Counted from the first letter of the stretch, positions 1-8,943 are shown. The stretch is DNA of 10,031 nt from Acanthamoeba lenticulata (GCA_002179805.1 NAVB01003718.1:1-10031), one strand, 5' to 3'. Numbers and translations are program-made. Notes: generated by a model from the sequence alone, not told the origin.

Positions 1-3000
1 TGATGTTCCCAGCTAATCATTCACTCTCTCGTACCGCTCCGAATTTCTTCTTGAGGTGAATGGCCGTCCCGATGCACTGTAGCTGACCTTTGGCCATGAT
101 CGCTTTGGGGGGGGGGGAAGCAGGAAGGCCAATCAGCATGGCCCACTCGCCCATTCAGAAGACCTAATCTACAGGTGGCCTCGACAGTGTCAGCTAAAGT
201 GTCGGCCTCCTCCATGGAGTGCGTGGTCAGGATCACCACGCGGCCCTTTTTCGCTCTTTCGATGATTGCCCAGACCTCCTTTCTCGAGACCGGGTCCATT
301 CCCGTGGTCTAGTGTTGCGCCCTCATGATTGGTGAGTTGACATTCAATAGGTGAGAAACAGGTGGCGAGATCAAGGTACCGGTTCGTCGAGAAATACGAT
401 CTTCGGGTCACCCACGAGAGCGAGTGCAACCGAGAGTCGTCGCTTCATTCCGCCGCTATAGGAGGACGAGACCCGGTTCATTGCATACGTGAGCCCAACT
501 TCCTGCATAGTCTGGACTTTAGTGACCCGGCCCACACATATGTGGATGTGACCACAAGGTACCTCCAGCCGGTCACTTGCCTCCTGCGCAAGTTGGCCCC
601 ACGGGATGCCCTTCATCGCCGCAAACAGCCTGCGCAAGAACAGCAATCAGCACTTCAACGCTGCAAGAACGAGGGCAGGGAAGGTACATACAAGAGATGC
701 TCTCGGCCGGTCAAGTCGTTCCAGAGGACATCCTGTCAGCGAGGGAGAGAAAAGGGTGAGGCGGGTCGATACGTTGTCTTTTTAAAAGAAGACGTACGAA
801 TTGAGGACAGACGCCCATGAACTCGCGAATCCGGTCCATCTGATTCAGGATCGAATATCCGTAGATCTGGGCGTCCCCGCGCGTGGGCCGAAGCTGTCCA
901 ATCAACATGTTGATGGTGGTGGTCTGTGTACAGGCAGAAGTTGGGATAAGCCGCCGCTTCTGTACTTACACTCGCATGCGCCTCACTACGCACCTTTCCT
1001 GCACCGTTGTGGCCGAGCAAACAGAAAAGCTTGTTCGAGTCGATGTGGTACCAAACGTCCTCCACCGCGTTGACGACCTCTCTCTTTGAGCAGAACCGAC
1101 AGAAAAAGGAGAACATGCACCTCGAGCACTTGTTCTTTCCTACACACACTGAGTGAGTGAACCGACTCTAGCGATTGATCCCGTCGCCGGTGACGCACCT
1201 CTCTTCTGGCGTGCTCCCGGGAACGACCTTGTAAGGCCCATCAACTTCACCGCGGTGGTCTTCGGCAGCTGATCTTCCTTCACTCTGCTCTGCTCCGCCA
1301 GCACGTCGTCGTCAAGGCTCTCGGCTGCACGCTGCAGCATTCGCTCAACCGTAAGATTAACGTTATCCAACTGCATGCGGTGTCACAGAAGGCAGTCGTA
1401 CAGACTCGGTATGCGTGATGGCTTCCTCATGTGCGTAAATCTTCCCGGACCAGTAGGACTTGGTGAGGAAGTAGTAGTAAGGCTTCCGAACTCCGTGCTC
1501 GTTCGGCAACACGTTGTCCAAGTACAGGGCAAGCAGAAGGTACACAATGAAGTCCATCACGAGCCAGCCATACACCTTCATTGGCATGGGACACCAGCTC
1601 GTAAGTATGCAGTTTTCGTTGGGTCATGATTTGAAAAGCAGTATTACCTGAAGGAGTGGCCAGTTGTCTCGATTGTTTACGATATCAGAGAAGGAGAGCG
1701 CCGGGCGTGCGTCGCCGATGTCGGAAAAGCCCTTGGCTAGCATTACAGGCGAGAACCAAGCAATAAGGTACTGCAGGATCTTCGTGGCCTGCCCCACAGA
1801 GTCCGCAAATAGGAACCTGGAGCCGAGCTGGAAGAAATAGCCAACCATGAAGATCAAGAAGCCAACGCTCACTGCCAGGCAAATGATGGACGCAATTCTT
1901 GGGTTAGTGACTGGACAATAACGGGAACCGTGAGCGTGTGTCTTTAGCGTACTGGAGGCGTTTGTGTCCTTGAGGATGGTCGAGACCAGGAAGGCGAGTG
2001 GGATGAGCGTCATCGCGAACAGCCACAGGATGAGGAAGTAAGTCCCGAAGTTGTTGTTGAGGAAGATATCAAACTGAAACGCAGCTCCAAAGGCAATCAG
2101 CAGAAGGACACTACAAGTCATCAGCACTGCATAGGTGATCATCCACGATGTCCAGTAGACCGAGTCCTAGAGATTCAAGTCAGTGTCGGTGCCTCAAACA
2201 AAGGTACTGAGCAAAAGTACCATCAGGCCCATCTGGTTCAAAGCGGTGCGCAGACGAAGTTGACGCTCTTCGGTAATGCTGATGAGCAAGTTGACGAAGT
2301 TGAACATCAAGCAAGCAAAGAGAAGAGTGGCACCAGTAGTGCCGATCACTGGGTCCAGCGGCCACTCACGTGAGCATGTGCTCTTTTTCAAGTAACGTGA
2401 AAAGGTGAGGTGACACACCATTGTACTGATCCACGGGTGGCCGGGCGAACTCAACGGTGCGCACAACAAAGTTGAAGGACGGGTTATCGGTGACATATCG
2501 AACTGAGGAGAGAGAGTGGAAGTCAATGGCGTTTCTTTAAGAACGTAGCGGGGGGTTTGTACAGATCTGACGCTGCAAAGAGATCATCATTGGCACTTGG
2601 ACATATGTTGTGTACGGTATCACCTCCGCCCTCCTCTGCTGATTGGTCTCGTTTGTGTAGAGGGTGAATCCGATTGATGTTAAGTTGTTGGAGTCGGTTG
2701 TAAGGTTGAACAGAAATCCTGCCAAAACGGATGGGTCAGAATTCAGTCTTGGCGATCGTCAGTTTCAGTTGTATAGGTACCCCCTTGCGTGGTGTTCAAG
2801 TTGTGTAGAACAAAGGAGTTGAGCTTGGCGTCGTCAAAGAAGCTTAGCACCTCGTTTGCAGGGATATCGTTTTCCAGTCGTACCTGCGCGACCGTTTAGC
2901 CATCTTTACTGCCGATGAAGGAGATCACAGAAAACGTGCCTGCTCAATGAGCTGGTTGACAACCTCTGAACTGTTCGGTGCATAGGCTATAGTGTAGCAG

Positions 3001-3456
3001 TAGTCTAGGACAATCAAGCCACAAAATTGTGAGTCTTGCTCCTTCAATAATGAAGCAACATACCTCGCCTCCCCGGGACACAGCGAGGAATCTTGCCCAC
3101 CATCGTTGCGGATGGATTGATTTCTGCAGGAGAGCACCTCAGCTCTGAAAGCAAGGAGAGGGATAAGAGGCTGTACGTACGGTCATCATACACGTGCTCC
3201 GTCGCGCTGTCACTCAGGATGATGTTCATGATATAGAGCACCAAAATGAAGAGGAATGGCGTGACAAGTTGAAGAATAAGCCCTCGGTAGTTTCGTTTCT
3301 GTTTGTTTCCAAAGCATAATGAGATGAGCAACATCCAACAGCACCATGGCCACACACCACACAGCAACTGTCTCGAACCGAAAGGATGTAGTTCTTCCAC
3401 ATTAGCACCAAAAACTGGGTGGCCCATCGCTTGCTTCCTGCTGCTGCTGCCGCCAT
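1..3456 (-). CDS. Half-size ABCA-type ABC transporter, TMD-NBD (3' end beyond window)
   Basis: Probably an ATP-driven lipid or sterol transporter or flippase of the ABCA type; substrate unknown. My exons, in transcript order: 3456-3379, 3298-3181, 3123-3064, 3004-2940, 2883-2781, 2718-2563, 2502-2419, 2348-2221, 2166-1953, 1910-1648, 1575-1402, 1331-1199, 1079-994, 923-798, 732-692, 629-563, 502-380, 308-173, 102-35 (741 codons, phases consistent). The start is ATG 3456 (MAAAAAGSKRWATQF, then LMWKNYILSKRNYRG). TM1 lies near residues 31-53. A long loop with N-glycosylation sequons (NSS, NTT, NLT, NET) follows, then a TM cluster at about 222-470. The NBD has Walker A GHNGAGKTT (548-556), Q-loop CPQFD (593-597), signature YSGGM (647-651), Walker B and D-loop KIVFLDEPTTGMDP, and switch His703 in LTTHSMEEAD. 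The last donor, at 34, leads off the left edge, so the C-terminal tail is missing. Exon 4 appears to end at a GC donor. The intron 9 and intron 11 boundaries are uncertain. Confidence 0.9.
107..117. repeat. G11 homopolymer (C11 on the coding strand, intronic)
   Basis: Eleven consecutive G on the plus strand lie just before the acceptor of the last visible exon of the minus-strand transporter. They form its C-rich polypyrimidine tract. Length errors here would not alter the protein. Confidence 0.9.
2884..2939 (-). other. Probable GC-AG intron (intron 4 of the minus-strand ABCA gene)
   Basis: On the minus strand the exon ends CAG|GCACGT and the next begins CGCGCAG|GTACGACTGG, giving a 56-nt intron in phase 0. 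Joining them reads NQLIEQ-VRLENDIPANEV without interruption. No GT donor nearby gives the right phase. Reading straight through hits a TGA in one frame, and a TAA in the frame that continues into the next exon. Its length matches the other introns of the window. GC-AG introns are a known minor class spliced by the major spliceosome. Confidence 0.6.
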
Positions 3457-3737
3457 TGGTACTGGTAACCAAGATGAAGTTGACGAAGAATACTGTTATA
3501 CGTAAGTCCTGCTGGCGATTTCCAAAACCGAAATGGCCGATTCTTCCGCATTTTCGCGAATAGCAACTTTTACCTTCGTTAGTTTTACCCGTTTTGGTAA
3601 TATGTCCTGCCCCGAAGTTTTGAACCTGTCGAAGGTTTTCGTTTGGAGCTCTCCATACCTCATGAAGCGGTCCTTCAATCTTACGTTTCATTATCCTCTT
3701 GCTTTTCTTCGGGCAGCACAACCTCCTCGTTGCCGGC
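3457..3737. promoter_or_regulatory. Divergent (bidirectional) intergenic region between the two ABCA genes
   Basis: These 281 bp separate the two oppositely oriented start codons and must hold both promoters and 5' UTRs. I see no TATAAA box. The perfect 8-bp palindrome TTCGCGAA (3553-3560) lies near the middle inside TTTTCGCGAA, which resembles E2F-type cores but is unproven. A canonical GTAAGT occurs at 3502, and a pyrimidine-rich run ending GGGCAG lies at 3716. Together they could bound a 5' UTR intron of the plus-strand gene. Open frames across this stretch show no domain similarity that I recognise. Confidence 0.6.
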
Positions 3738-6700
3738 ATGTTGCAGCTAATGGACCCAAACAGCATGGTCGCGCTGGAGAGAGAGCAGCTGAAGCAGCTC
3801 ATAAAACGTAGACTCTCTTACCGAAGACAGTGCTGGGCCTTGTTTGTCAAGACCTCTCTTGCTCAGAGACGCGACTACGGTAGCAATGCCTGTCAAGTTC
3901 TCACCCCAGTTATTCTGGTACGTGCAAGTTCCTGGCTGTGGTGTTTGTTCTGGTTTAACCTCAGCTTCGTCCACAGATGGTTATCTTCTTTATCCTTCGC
4001 CTGTGGGTGGCTACTCTCGTGGACATCCAATACGATGACAAGCAATCATCTCCAACGCAGTCACCCTACTTCATGTACCTCCACGCCAACGTTTTTTTAT
4101 TATCTGGAGCTTACTTCTCACCTGTAAACAGGTTGAGCTGGCCACACTCTGGACGATACCTGCCTAAACAAGCAAGTATCCTCTACGCGGACGCCAATGC
4201 AGAGGGTGACCTTCCAGTCGGCGTGTGGGATCCCGTCTCTGGCAACGGTACAGGATTACTTGGTGCTATCCAGCAGAAGACGATCAACTTGAAGGTAACC
4301 AACACTCCTTTGTCTAGTTTTTACAATGACTTGACATAGTTTGAGCACAGGTACTGAAGTACGTCAACCAGCTGGTCTACATCGCGGATATGCAACTTGT
4401 GTCAGCGGTTTCGTTCCCGTACACAATGGTGAATGGTAGTGACAAGGCCTCTATTGACTTCAATGAGACTCTCACTCGAGGCAGAGACATTGTTGGAGCT
4501 GTTAGTTTAATTACTGAAGCTTTTACGTCACTCTTGCCATCTCCGAAAGCAGTGTTCCACTTTTGTACTGATTCTACTCATCTTCCTCCACAAGGCTTTC
4601 ATTCTGTTCTGACTGGTCAACAGTGGGCGTAAAGCAGATGCCTCGGCAGGGACAAGATACCCCTTTTGATATATCAGGCCTGGTTGGTGGTATGTTTTAT
4701 ACCTTCATACTACACATGTTGCTGCCAGTATTCTCCTCGGTAAACACTCCCACATTGCTTTCGTCTCTTTCGCAATCTTCTTACCTGAGAAGCACAGACC
4801 ATTGTGCATGAAAAGGAAAAGAGAATCAGGGAAATGATGAAGATGGTACTATCAAATCCCTCCTCTCTTGCAGATTGTAGACTTGACAAACTCCATTTTA
4901 GAGTGGTTTGCGGATGCCCATATATTGGCTGGTAAATTACTGTTGGTTCTACTTGCTTTACTGCCTCAGCGCGCTTTTCCTCATCCTTTCAGGCCTTGCA
5001 CTTGGTATGAATGCTCTTTTTCATACAGTGTATGTTAAAGCTGACGTAGGATGGCAGAGTTTCGATTTTTCACGATCAACAACTTCGGCACCTACTTCTT
5101 CCTCTTCGTCATCTGGGGCCATGTGCTCGTCGCCATGTCCTTCCTCTTGTCTGTGTTTTTTCAACGTGAAAGGAGTGTGGCAGGTATGAAGTCCTTTTCC
5201 TTGTTTTTTGACGTCACCTCTTCACTTAACTGTATTTGTGGCAGCATTTGGCTACTTCATCATCTTGGTTGTGACATTTATTGTGGCCTACACCATGCGC
5301 TCTTTAGTAGAGACAACTTCTGATTCCAGTATGTTCTTGACTTCCAGCACTGCACAATTTATTTAAAGCTGACATTCGACCTCTGCATATAGCTCTTTCC
5401 GCCATCTCCATCATCCCGTCCTTCGCGATTGCCAGAGCCATATCCAGTCTTCTTTCTGAGGTATCACCACCGTACCTTTCTACTTTCAACTCCATTAGAA
5501 TTAACTAACAGCGGTTCTCAGATCTCTTACAACTCTCCAGGAGTTGCATTTGCAGATATCAACAGCAGCCCAGCGTGGCTGTCCTACATCTACGCCTTCC
5601 TTCTCGTTGAATGGGTCATCATCCTTGTGGCCGCTCTGTACGTACTGGAGAAATTGCTGAAACGTGCGCTCTATCAACTGACTCGTCCTTGTGAGGGTGC
5701 AGATATCTGGACCAACTCTTCCCCGGTGAATATGGCCTACCAGAGCACCCATTGTTCTTCCTACGGCCGCTCAAGCGCATCTCCTTTATCCGGCGTTTAG
5801 TTGGGGAGGACCCGGAGTTGGAAGACGACATTGAGTTGGAAGAGGCTGACAGCGGTGACGTTCAGGATGAACAGGCCAAAGCCACTAATACAGTGCCGGT
5901 ATGCGGCTCACCTCTAAAAACTGGATAGTGTTCTTATTAGGTGAGTACTGTTGGCTGTGCAGCTCAAGGTTGTGGGTCTTGCGAAGACATACAACGTACC
6001 ATTCTGGGAGAAGGCACCCTTTTCGTTCTGGCGGTATATCCCAAGGTAAGCAGCTGTAGTAATGAATGCTGTTATGTGGGCTTGGCTAAACCAGCTCTCA
6101 GGCTCTGGGGCCAGAAGCTGAAAATCAGAGAACGCGAAACAGCGCTGCGAGGTTCTTCCTTCAACATCAAGCCCAATGAGTGCCTGGGCTTCCTAGGGCC
6201 CAATGGCGCGGTACGAATTAGTCCTATACTGGAACAGTGACGCCTTGCACGCTTAACCACCATTCCTCTCTCCCCAGGGAAAAACCACAACGATGAGCAT
6301 CATCTGCGGCCTTATCACGCCCAGTAAAGGCACAGTGGATGTGTTCAAGTTTGCACTACCCAAGGATGTGCCCTATATCCATCTCTTGATGGGTGTGTGC
6401 CCGCAGCACGATGTGATCTGGGGAGGTCTGAGTGCGAAGGAACACCTGGAGTTCTATGGACGAATCAAGGGTATGGCAGGACAGCAGCTGCACGAAGAGG
6501 TCGTCCAAGTGCTCAAGTCCCTCAACCTCTATCACGTGCGCAACCGGTTGGCGCGCACCTTCTCCGGAGGAATGAAGAGGAGGCTTTCTGTTGGCATGGG
6601 TACGACCAGGTCAAAATGCTAGGTGGCGTTTATCCCCAACTCACTCTCTGTTCAACAGCTCTGATGGGTGACCCCAAGATAATCCTGTTGGATGAACCTA

Positions 6701-7481
6701 GCACGTACGTGTCCCTCCTGATCCTCACGAGTAACTGAAGGTCCTCTGACACGGTACCTGCGTAGTGGACTGGATCCCAAGTCAAAGCGAGCGTTGTGGA
6801 CTGCCATTAGCGAGAAGAAGAAAACGGCAAGCATCCTCCTTACCACACATTCCATGGAAGAAGCCGAAGCTCTCTGCAACCGGCTGGTGAGTGGACAAAC
6901 CAGCCCTGATTGATTGTTGATTGCCCACTAACATCGGCGCAGGTGATAATGTCTAATGGAAGGATTCAAGCGATGGGGACGGCCGCGGAGCTTAAGTCCC
7001 GTCATAGTGGAGGGTACAAGCTCACTTTCGCATGCCCTAGTGACGCTGATATCGAAACAGCAATTGCGTACGCTTCCTCTTCTCCTCGCACAGCTTTGAG
7101 CGCACACCTCTAACCGGCACTCCTATTCTGTTCTCACGCAGGATGGTCAAAGGTCTTGCGAGTGGAGCTCAAGTTCTTAGCAACATAAACGGCACGGTGT
7201 GTTGCCACCTACCCAAGGACGTACGTTTCTTCATCTCCACTGAGTTTAGTCGTCGTGCCATATTGACGCCTGTCCCCCTTCTCCCTGGCAGTCCGTACAA
7301 TTAGGAGGCTTGTTCGAGGCCATGGAGCGCGAAAAGGACATGGTTGGCATCTCGAATTGGGGCGTTACAGACGCAAGTACGTTCGCTCTCCCCTCCCGTT
7401 CTGTATGCTTGAGGCGGTTGGTTTACTGACAATGTTACGCCAGCCCTGGAGGAGGTATTCCACACAATTGTGTCTCGATAA
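3738..7481 (+). CDS. Half-size ABCA-type ABC transporter, TMD-NBD (complete, 21 exons)
   Basis: Membrane ABC transporter, probably moving lipids; substrate unknown. Exons: 3738-3917, 3977-4074, 4132-4294, 4351-4564, 4624-4739, 4798-4845, 4902-5004, 5058-5183, 5245-5328, 5393-5460, 5522-5637, 5703-5898, 5963-6045, 6102-6210, 6278-6599, 6659-6704, 6766-6886, 6943-7067, 7142-7220, 7292-7376, 7444-7481. All phases agree and give 839 residues plus TAA. ATG 3738 is the first Met of this frame; 3750 and 3765 are alternatives. The N-terminus RRQCWALFVKTSLAQRRDYG resembles the plant/amoeba ATH-like ABCA half-transporters. TM1 is near 56-75, a loop with NGT, NGS and NET sequons follows, and the TM cluster spans about 230-440. 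An acidic linker (EDPELEDDIELEEADSGD) leads to the NBD: Walker A GPNGAGKTT, CPQHD (609-613), FSGGM (663-667), LLDEPSTGLDP (685-695), His719. The C-terminus WGVTDATLEEVFHTIVSR is typical of the family. Every key catalytic motif is present. Confidence 0.93.
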
Positions 7482-7651
7482 GAACAAGACTCCTGAGGGA
7501 GGGTAGCATGCCTGGTCCTCTTCGACCACAGCGTCCATTCGCGTTTCAACAACTGTACACACAATATATTGTTTTATTCATTTATTTATTTTTGTGCGAG
7601 AAAATAAAATTTCACGCGTAACGTCTCCAACCGGCACTGTCCGTTTGGTTC
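7482..7651 (+). promoter_or_regulatory. 3' UTR of the ABCA gene and upstream region of the next gene
   Basis: This 170-bp gap lies between the transporter stop codon and the next start codon. It holds an AT-rich stretch at 7561-7610. An in-frame TAA at 7619-7621 precedes the start at 7652. The promoter of the downstream gene must lie here or inside the transporter's last exons. No TATA box is obvious. Confidence 0.5.
7603..7608 (+). terminator. Polyadenylation signal AATAAA
   Basis: A canonical AATAAA lies 122 nt after the transporter stop, in an AT-rich stretch. It is only 44 nt before the next ATG, so cleavage of the upstream transcript would fall almost at the next gene's start. Confidence 0.55.
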
Positions 7652-8560
7652 ATGATTATCACGCCCTCGGGGCGATTTACGACTGCAACTTCATCTTCTC
7701 GCAAGAATCCGCATTCGCCTCCAAAAAGAAGTAGAAGGCCACGATACATCAAACTCAATCTTTCTGAATTTAGAGATTTGCTGGAAGAACGAGCCCCTCG
7801 GCAGACACATCCACCCGGCGTGGCTTTCAATCACAAGCACCACAGGCACCGTACCTCTCCAGAAGCATTGTCTCGGCAGCAGAACCAGTCAATGGACTCG
7901 TCACCACCGCCACCACCCATGCGTCGCTCGATTCCTTCTGTTGCCGCGGTTGAGGAGATGGAGGAGCCAACAAACCCTGCTTCACCACGAGCCACATCAG
8001 GTATGGCACAGAGCACGCCTGCCGTGGGTTCGACTGGGGCTGCAGGGTGAATATTTGCACTGCCTCACTGTCGTCACGCGCAACAACAACAGCAGCAGAG
8101 CCATCACACGACGGGCAAGCGTTGGACCTAGCCAGCGAAGACGCCCTCGCGCGAGCCGTGAGCAAGCGCTTGCATGACTTTGCGCAACTGAAAGGCAAAC
8201 TATTGGACCTCGAGAGCGCGCTGGCGGCGGTACGCGTACTACACCTTCCTTGGCACTGAGGCCACCCCCGTGGGATCCTCGTGGCGTCACATTGTCACAA
8301 TTTGCGTTTGGCTCATCAGAAACCTACACACCACAACTTTCACACAACTCCTACAGGCTGTAAAAGACAACACTGAGCTGCAGCAAAAGTTGGGCGACAA
8401 AGAGAAGGAGAACGCCGAACTGCGCAAAGAGCTTGCGGACATGCAGACAAAGATGGCAGAGATCATCATCAACATCACTCACCTCAACGACGTCAGCGAG
8501 CGACCTGACCGACCCAGACCTCCATCCGCCTCTGCGGCTGGACGAAAACCCCACCCCTGA
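7652..8560 (+). CDS. Unrecognised small protein with basic/Pro-rich N-terminus and C-terminal coiled coil
   Basis: I do not recognise a family. The best model has three exons: 7652-8000, 8099-8229 (alternative starts 8096 or 8093) and 8357-8560, giving about 227 residues. ATG 7652 is the first ATG after an in-frame stop at 7619. The N-terminus is Ser/Arg/Lys-rich (SSSRKNPHSPPKRSRRPRYI), then come LNLSEFRDLLEERAPRQ, a His patch (NHKHHRHR), a run of six prolines and a low-complexity Ser/Pro/Ala part. From about residue 135, heptads rich in Leu, Glu and Lys (LKGKLLDLESAL, ELQQKLGDKEKENAELRKEL) predict a coiled coil of roughly 50-60 residues. The tail is Pro/Arg-rich. No signal peptide or TM segment is visible. 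It could be a scaffold or adaptor; similarity to short coiled-coil proteins is generic only. Exons 2 and 3 are supported by matching phases and the unbroken heptad pattern. Confidence 0.7.
8092..8098 (+). other. Tandem NAGNAG splice acceptor
   Basis: The acceptor of intron 1 in the coiled-coil gene sits in ACAGCAGCAGAG. AG dinucleotides ending at 8092, 8095 and 8098 all keep the phase required by the donor CAG|GTATGG at 8001. Alternative use would add or remove one or two residues. This is the known NAGNAG arrangement; actual use cannot be told from DNA. Confidence 0.5.
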
Positions 8561-8943
8561 CAGAGTGGCTTGCACAACAAACCGCGAACTACACCAATTT
8601 TTTTCACCTCCAGCAGTTGAGCCACTCAGCGCAACGAGCTTCCGGTTGCTTGGGCCTTCGCGGCCTTTTCCTTCCTTTTCTCCACTCCCTTTGTCCCAGC
8701 GGGAAATATCGGCTTATCCGCCATGGAATTTAAGGCTGTATTGTAGATCCTGATCGTCCATTCTTGGCATAGTTGCTTTTTCCGCTTAGATAGGCGAACC
8801 TGCTTGGCCTTGTAACCGCAGGTTGGTGAGCCGCACAAGTTGTTGTGTTGGCCTCCGCCTGTAGTGCACTGCTGCCTCTGCGGTGCACCCGCTTCGAGCG
8901 AAAGTGGGAACAACTACTCTGCGCTGGCCACAGCTCTCCGCAC
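8561..8943. other. Stretch without a confident gene: 3' UTR, next promoter, possible antisense ORF
   Basis: These 383 bp lie between the coiled-coil gene's stop and the first candidate Met of the PH-GRAM gene. No AATAAA is visible on the plus strand. A Kozak-like CCGCCATGG at 8719-8727 opens only MEFKAVL before a stop. It could be a short first exon of the next gene through the donor GCT|GTATTG at 8738, but this is weak. The minus strand has an open frame described separately. Confidence 0.5.
8626..8913 (-). CDS. Candidate antisense open frame, Lys/Arg-rich, unrecognised (possible last exon)
   Basis: A minus-strand frame of 95 codons ends at TGA 8626. It lacks an ATG near its upstream end, so it would have to be the last exon of a spliced minus-strand gene. 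A possible acceptor is CACTACAG|GCGGAGG near 8860. The visible peptide contains NNLCGSPTCGYKAKQVRLSK, then RKKQLCQEW, and a charged end VEKRKEKAAKAQATGSSLR that looks more like a real C-terminus than random antisense. I could not match it to a family. Upstream exons would overlap the 5' end of the PH-GRAM gene. It may be chance. Confidence 0.2.
   Translation of the reverse strand: MFPLSLEAGAPQRQQCTTGGGQHNNLCGSPTCGYKAKQVRLSKRKKQLCQEWTIRIYNTALNSMADKPIFPAGTKGVEKRKEKAAKAQATGSSLR

Noticed and set aside
362..820. 152-codon plus-strand open frame opposite the NBD
   Set aside because: It lies antisense to the Q-loop, signature and Walker B exons, crosses several introns and shows no domain; a shadow.
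2503..2544. 42-nt version of intron 6 using donor GTTCTT
   Set aside because: The donor GTACAA at 2562 has the same phase, gives 60 nt and fits the GTAC preference.
2884..2939. Apparent frameshift plus nonsense codon, suggesting a pseudogene
   Set aside because: All other exons keep frame, every NBD motif is intact, and a GC-AG intron explains the break with a normal intron length.
3124..3144. Seven extra codons from an earlier acceptor of intron 2 (36-nt intron)
   Set aside because: It keeps phase, but the later acceptor gives 57 nt, matching the other introns. It is kept only as an alternative.
3474..3716. Possible first coding exon MKLTKNTVI spliced at GTAAGT 3502 into the plus-strand transporter
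   Set aside because: The donor phase (1) does not match the phase 0 needed at 3717, so the join would be out of frame; only a UTR intron remains possible.
3699..3737. Upstream extension of the plus-strand transporter from a TTG
   Set aside because: TTG is not a normal eukaryotic start. The first in-frame ATG is at 3738, and the preceding pyrimidine run ending GGGCAG looks like a splice acceptor or UTR.
3044..3802. 252-codon minus-strand open frame
   Set aside because: It reads through the promoter and intron 1. Only the part encoding KRNYRGL to EHVYDD and parts of exon 3 is real coding sequence.
7827..8198. 123-codon minus-strand open frame
   Set aside because: It is antisense to the coiled-coil gene, crosses its intron, and its composition mirrors the sense-strand repeats.
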